From assembly GCA_022572825.1 (NCBI GenBank), contig JACZVE010000096.1, positions 1 through 8,995 of the forward strand: a stretch of DNA of 8,995 nucleotides, written 5' to 3'. This document shows, piece after piece, positions 6,746 to 8,995 of the stretch (its first letter is position 1; every line of letters starts with the position of its first letter). This stretch comes from SAR324 cluster bacterium. GTDB taxonomy: Bacteria > SAR324 > JACQKK01. Both the position numbers and the translations under genes were made by a program. Under the pieces are notes generated by a model. The model was not told the origin of the DNA. It searched no databases and saw only the letters and a list, made by a program, of their open reading frames with translations.

Positions 6746-6763
6746 GCTGCTGTTCACAGCAGC
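6746..6763 (-). promoter_or_regulatory. Leader hairpin 2 of the DsrE operon
   Basis: GCTGCTG-TTCA-CAGCAGC is a perfect 7-bp inverted repeat with a 4-nt loop in the same predicted leader. No T-run follows on the minus strand, so it is not an evident attenuator by itself. A dimeric regulator site or an RNA stem are both possible. Confidence 0.5.
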
Positions 6764-6800
6764 AGAATAAATCCTGCCGCGGCTTGTGTCCAGAAAAAAA

Positions 6801-6829
6801 ATAATAATATCAACCAACTAACTTCACAA
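6801..6829 (-). promoter_or_regulatory. Sigma-70-like promoter of the DsrE operon
   Basis: On the minus strand TTGTGA (6824-6829) is separated by 17 bp from TATTAT (6801-6806). The region is strikingly AT-rich (A/T run at 6794-6810) in a GC-rich window, as often seen at strong promoters. Transcription would start near 6794 and give a leader of about 114 nt to the ATG at 6680. Confidence 0.6.
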
Positions 6830-6928
6830 TGGCCCAGATTCACAGTGCGGCGTGACAGATGCGCCGTGACAGGGCCGCCGCGCCAGGCCCGCTGTGCCAT
6901 CGCACCCGGCGGGGCGGATGCTCCGGCT

Positions 6929-8134
6929 TCACTGCCGCCCGGCCATCAACGCGCGCAGGTAGCGGAGCTTGTAGGGTTGAATCAGCACCTCGCCCTGAAG
7001 GATACGCCGGGCGGTGCGCCCCAGCCGCACCCACTGAATGACGGGCTCGGCTCCGCCGCCCGCCGCGATAGCGTTCGCCCGGCCCCGCGTGTGGATCACG
7101 CCCGAGGGATGGCCGATGCGCAGTGTACCGCGCTCGGCCGCGCCCCCGCTGAGCGTGTGGGCCAGGGTGCCGGGCACGAGGGCGGCCGCCGTCAGCGCCA
7201 CGCTCACCGTGACGTTGATGGATTTGTGGAGCATGCCCAGCGATATCACCCGCGCGGAAAGGTCCATCGTCCCGGCGGCGACCTCCGTCTGCGGTGCGTC
7301 GAAGCGAGGGTAGCTGCTGGGGGGAAAGAGCAGTACGGGGAAGGGAACCATGTTGCTGTAGGCCGAGGCCTCCTCCGGCCGTGCCACCAGCCCCATCGCC
7401 GCGGCCGCCGCCGATCGCAGCCGTTGCAGCTTGTCCAGCAGGGCGGCGTCGCCGTTCAGTTCGCCCAGGGAAGACCGGGGCGATACGCCAAAAGCTTCGC
7501 CGGCCACCAGCACCACCGGATTGGCCGCGTCGACCAGGCTCACCGGCAAGGGCCCCAGCCCGGGAACGTCCAGCTGGCAGAAAGGAGTCCCGGCGGGGAA
7601 CAGGCGGCCGGTGAGGGCACCTTCCGGGCGGGGAAAGACCATGTCGATGCGCGGCCCGAAGCCCGGCACGCCATCGACGGTGAACTCGCCGTCCTCCGCC
7701 GGGCGGCCATCGGTGACGGGAACGTACAGCTCCGCCGCCTTGCCGGTATTGAGGTTGCGCACCCGCACCCGCGTCTCCGGCGCCGTGGCGGGCACGATGC
7801 CTTCCTCTACGGCGTACAATCCCAGTGCAGCGATGATGTTTCCCGAATTGCCCGCGTAGTCCACCCGCGGCTCGGTGATGGCCACCTCCCCGAACAGGTA
7901 GTCCAGATCGTCCTCCGGGTCGCTGCCGGGATTGACCACCGCCACTTTGCTGGTATGGGAGTCTCCGGCGCCCACGCCGTCAAGCTGCCGCACATCCGGA
8001 CTGCCCAGCGCCGCCAGGAAGATGAGGTCCCACAACGACCGGTCGGACGGCAGGGCCTCGCGCCGGAACACCAGGCCGCGGCTGGTGCCGCCGCGCATGA
8101 GGGTGCAGGGAATGCGCAGGGTTTCCGTTTCCAT
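6929..8134 (-). CDS. PrpF-family isomerase/tautomerase (2-methylaconitate or 4-oxalomesaconate type)
   Basis: Encodes 401 aa, the normal size for the PrpF (former DUF453) family: two diaminopimelate-epimerase-like halves that move a double bond in aconitate-like acids. Members include PrpF (2-methylaconitate isomerase of the methylcitrate cycle), GalD and LigU. The start RIPCTLMRGGTSRGLVF (residues 7-23) is diagnostic, and SHTSKVAVV carries the catalytic Lys (K63). The usual GNCGN motif reads GNSGN (95-99), with Ser97 at exactly the K+34 spacing of the active-site Cys in Shewanella PrpF. Neither prpB, prpC, prpD nor acnD is adjacent, so the substrate cannot be assigned and no gene symbol is given. 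The ATG at 8132-8134 has GAGG five bases upstream. A good promoter lies at 8273-8301. The gene is followed by the DsrE operon but separated from it by 248 bp with its own promoter. Confidence 0.93.
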   Translation of the reverse strand: METETLRIPCTLMRGGTSRGLVFRREALPSDRSLWDLIFLAALGSPDVRQLDGVGAGDSHTSKVAVVNPGSDPEDDLDYLFGEVAITEPRVDYAGNSGNIIAALGLYAVEEGIVPATAPETRVRVRNLNTGKAAELYVPVTDGRPAEDGEFTVDGVPGFGPRIDMVFPRPEGALTGRLFPAGTPFCQLDVPGLGPLPVSLVDAANPVVLVAGEAFGVSPRSSLGELNGDAALLDKLQRLRSAAAAAMGLVARPEEASAYSNMVPFPVLLFPPSSYPRFDAPQTEVAAGTMDLSARVISLGMLHKSINVTVSVALTAAALVPGTLAHTLSGGAAERGTLRIGHPSGVIHTRGRANAIAAGGGAEPVIQWVRLGRTARRILQGEVLIQPYKLRYLRALMAGRQ

Positions 8135-8151
8135 GGCCGCCTCGGGCGCGT

Positions 8152-8226
8152 TCAGCCCACCGGCGCGGGCAGGCCCGCGAACTGCAGGCCGCGCGCGGCG
8201 TGAAGGTGTCTTCTCAGGGCGTTCAT
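8152..8226 (-). CDS. Possible 24-codon leader ORF upstream of prpF-like gene
   Basis: An ATG at 8224-8226 opens a 24-codon frame (MNALRRHLHAARG...PAPVG) ending in TGA at 8152-8154, 17 bp before the prpF-like ATG. It lies wholly inside the predicted leader. The Shine-Dalgarno sequence is weak, and the composition (several Arg, His and Ala codons) has no obvious single-amino-acid run as in attenuation peptides. It may be chance in GC-rich DNA. Confidence 0.2.
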   Translation of the reverse strand: MNALRRHLHAARGLQFAGLPAPVG

Positions 8227-8247
8227 GGCAATCCCGACGAAGGGGGA

Positions 8248-8266
8248 GCGAATATCCGCTATCCGG
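8248..8266. promoter_or_regulatory. Candidate operator at the prpF-like promoter
   Basis: An imperfect palindrome GCGAATATCCGC (8248-8259) and a direct repeat TATCCG (8253-8258 and 8260-8265) lie just downstream of the -10 box, where a repressor site could act. No regulator gene is adjacent within the window. Confidence 0.25.
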
Positions 8267-8272
8267 ACACCC

Positions 8273-8301
8273 ATGATAGGAGGTCGAGGGGGTGGATTCA
8301 A
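8273..8301 (-). promoter_or_regulatory. Sigma-70-like promoter for the prpF-like gene
   Basis: On the minus strand TTGAAT (8296-8301) is separated by 17 bp from TATCAT (8273-8278). Transcription would start near 8266, giving a leader of about 130 nt. The -35 box begins just 17 bp past the upstream glycosyltransferase stop, so the two genes are probably separate units. Confidence 0.55.
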
Positions 8302-8317
8302 CGGCCGCGGCGAAACC

Positions 8318-8995
8318 CTAACCCCCAGCGATGTGCAACTGGAGAAAACGCAGGCTCTCCCGCCCCGAAAGCGGGTCGGCGAGAGGGTGGCGCAGGATTG
8401 CGCGCAGGTCGTCGGCCGTATCGGCGTCCGGCAGCGCGGTGATCAAGGCGGCGGTCTTGCCGCGCATGCGGGCCGCCAGCAACGATTGCTGCAATACCAA
8501 AGCGCCGCCCCAGGAAGACACGTCGAACAGGCCCATCGGATCTTCCTTGACGGCGATGAGATAATAACCGCCGTCCGTGGTGGGTCCGAACACGATGTCG
8601 CTGCGCGGCAGAGCCTCGGCGGCCTCGTCCAGGTGGGCGGCGGTCAACAGCGGCAGGTCCGTCCCCACCAGCAGCACCCCGGCCGGGCGCCGTGCGCGCG
8701 CCAGCACGCGCCGGATGGCATGCATCATCCGCGCGCCCAGGGTATCGCCCCGCTGGTTGTGCGCGGCGTAGTCGTTGGGCCAGCGCACGCCGGCGCCGCG
8801 GAATGCGGGCTGGGAGGCCGGCGGGGTGACGAACAGGTGCAGGTGCACCGGCGGGCCGCCCCGCGCCGCGCGGGCGCGTTGCCAGGCGCGTCCTTCCGCC
8901 AGCAGGTCGTTGAGGCAGGCCACGTGAAAATCCCGCGCCGCCTCCGGGCTGAGCGGGGGCGAGAGGCGGTTCGTGTTCTGACACGCCACCGGCGC
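8318..8995 (-). CDS. DUF2064/TIGR04282-type glycosyltransferase, 5' end outside window
   Basis: At least 225 residues are visible. The frame stays open through the window edge, so the true start lies beyond it; the GTG at 8987-8989 falls within the conserved N-terminal motif and is not the start. The family (TIGR04282, named for an arsenosugar-biosynthesis-associated glycosyltransferase) has a GT-A-like nucleotide-sugar fold. Visible signatures, numbered from that GTG, are TNRLSPPLSPEAARDFH, GDTLGARMMHAIR (81-93), LLVGTDLPLL (106-115) and GPTTDGGYYLIAV (135-147). The N-terminal stretch reads APVACQNTNRL where relatives have roughly APVAGQVKTRL, so the Gly and the Lys-Thr of the presumed nucleotide-binding motif are replaced. 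The enzyme may thus be altered or inactive. A TIGR04283-type partner, often adjacent, would be expected upstream outside the window. The family call is firm; the substrate is unknown. Confidence 0.85.
   Translation of the reverse strand, partial: APVACQNTNRLSPPLSPEAARDFHVACLNDLLAEGRAWQRARAARGGPPVHLHLFVTPPASQPAFRGAGVRWPNDYAAHNQRGDTLGARMMHAIRRVLARARRPAGVLLVGTDLPLLTAAHLDEAAEALPRSDIVFGPTTDGGYYLIAVKEDPMGLFDVSSWGGALVLQQSLLAARMRGKTAALITALPDADTADDLRAILRHPLADPLSGRESLRFLQLHIAGG

Noticed and set aside
6792..6810. T-rich run on the minus strand as an intrinsic terminator of the prpF-like gene
   Set aside because: No GC-rich hairpin directly precedes the T-run on that strand. The AT-rich segment is better explained as the -10 region of the DsrE operon promoter.
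6852..6872. GTGACAG repeated at a 14-bp period between the prpF-like gene and the DsrE promoter
   Set aside because: It is only seven bases long with two copies, and it lies upstream of the -35 box with nothing else to support it. It could be an activator site, but chance is equally likely.
6698..8203. 501-codon open frame on the plus strand
   Set aside because: It is antisense to the well-supported prpF-like gene and to the DsrE operon leader. The translation is rich in Arg, Gln, Gly and His with no domain pattern.

Overview
The window is GC-rich, densely coded DNA from a Gram-negative bacterium, most likely a proteobacterium. Two genes imply an outer-membrane lipoprotein pathway or an exported protein (an apolipoprotein N-acyltransferase and a secreted AttH/CrtC-type lipocalin-like protein). 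The cluster of DsrE-fold proteins is of a kind common in sulfur-metabolising Proteobacteria. I cannot name the species. No rRNA, tRNA, CRISPR array, transposase or phage gene is visible.

Layout, left to right. All genes are on the minus strand except one. Positions 36-1247 encode an AttH/CrtC-family lipocalin-like protein with a signal peptide. A 135-bp spacer with a 24-nt-period direct repeat separates it from a cytoplasmic alkaline-phosphatase-superfamily hydrolase (1383-2684). A divergent intergenic region with a good sigma-70-like promoter at 2789-2818 then drives the only plus-strand gene, an RDD-family membrane protein (2851-3402). It converges on an Lnt-type apolipoprotein N-acyltransferase (3524-5194). 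A ~300-bp gap follows, carrying a REP-like intergenic repeat and a tight hairpin.

Next is a compact three-gene operon of small DsrE-fold proteins, transcribed right to left: 109 aa (6680-6351), 139 aa (6322-5903) and 127 aa (5877-5494). The genes are 25-28 nt apart, each with a strong Shine-Dalgarno sequence, behind a promoter (6801-6829) and a ~110-nt leader with two perfect hairpins. Only the middle protein has cysteines, and one lies where the persulfide-carrying cysteine of TusD/DsrE sits. This looks like a TusBCD/DsrEFH-style sulfur-relay complex of unfamiliar make-up and is the most interesting system here.

The right end holds a PrpF-family isomerase (6929-8134) in which the family's active-site Cys is Ser. 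A clear promoter and a possible 24-codon leader ORF precede it. At the edge is a DUF2064/TIGR04282-type glycosyltransferase whose 5' end lies outside the window and whose N-terminal nucleotide-binding motif is degenerate. Apart from the DsrE trio, the genes look like independent chromosomal units rather than one pathway.
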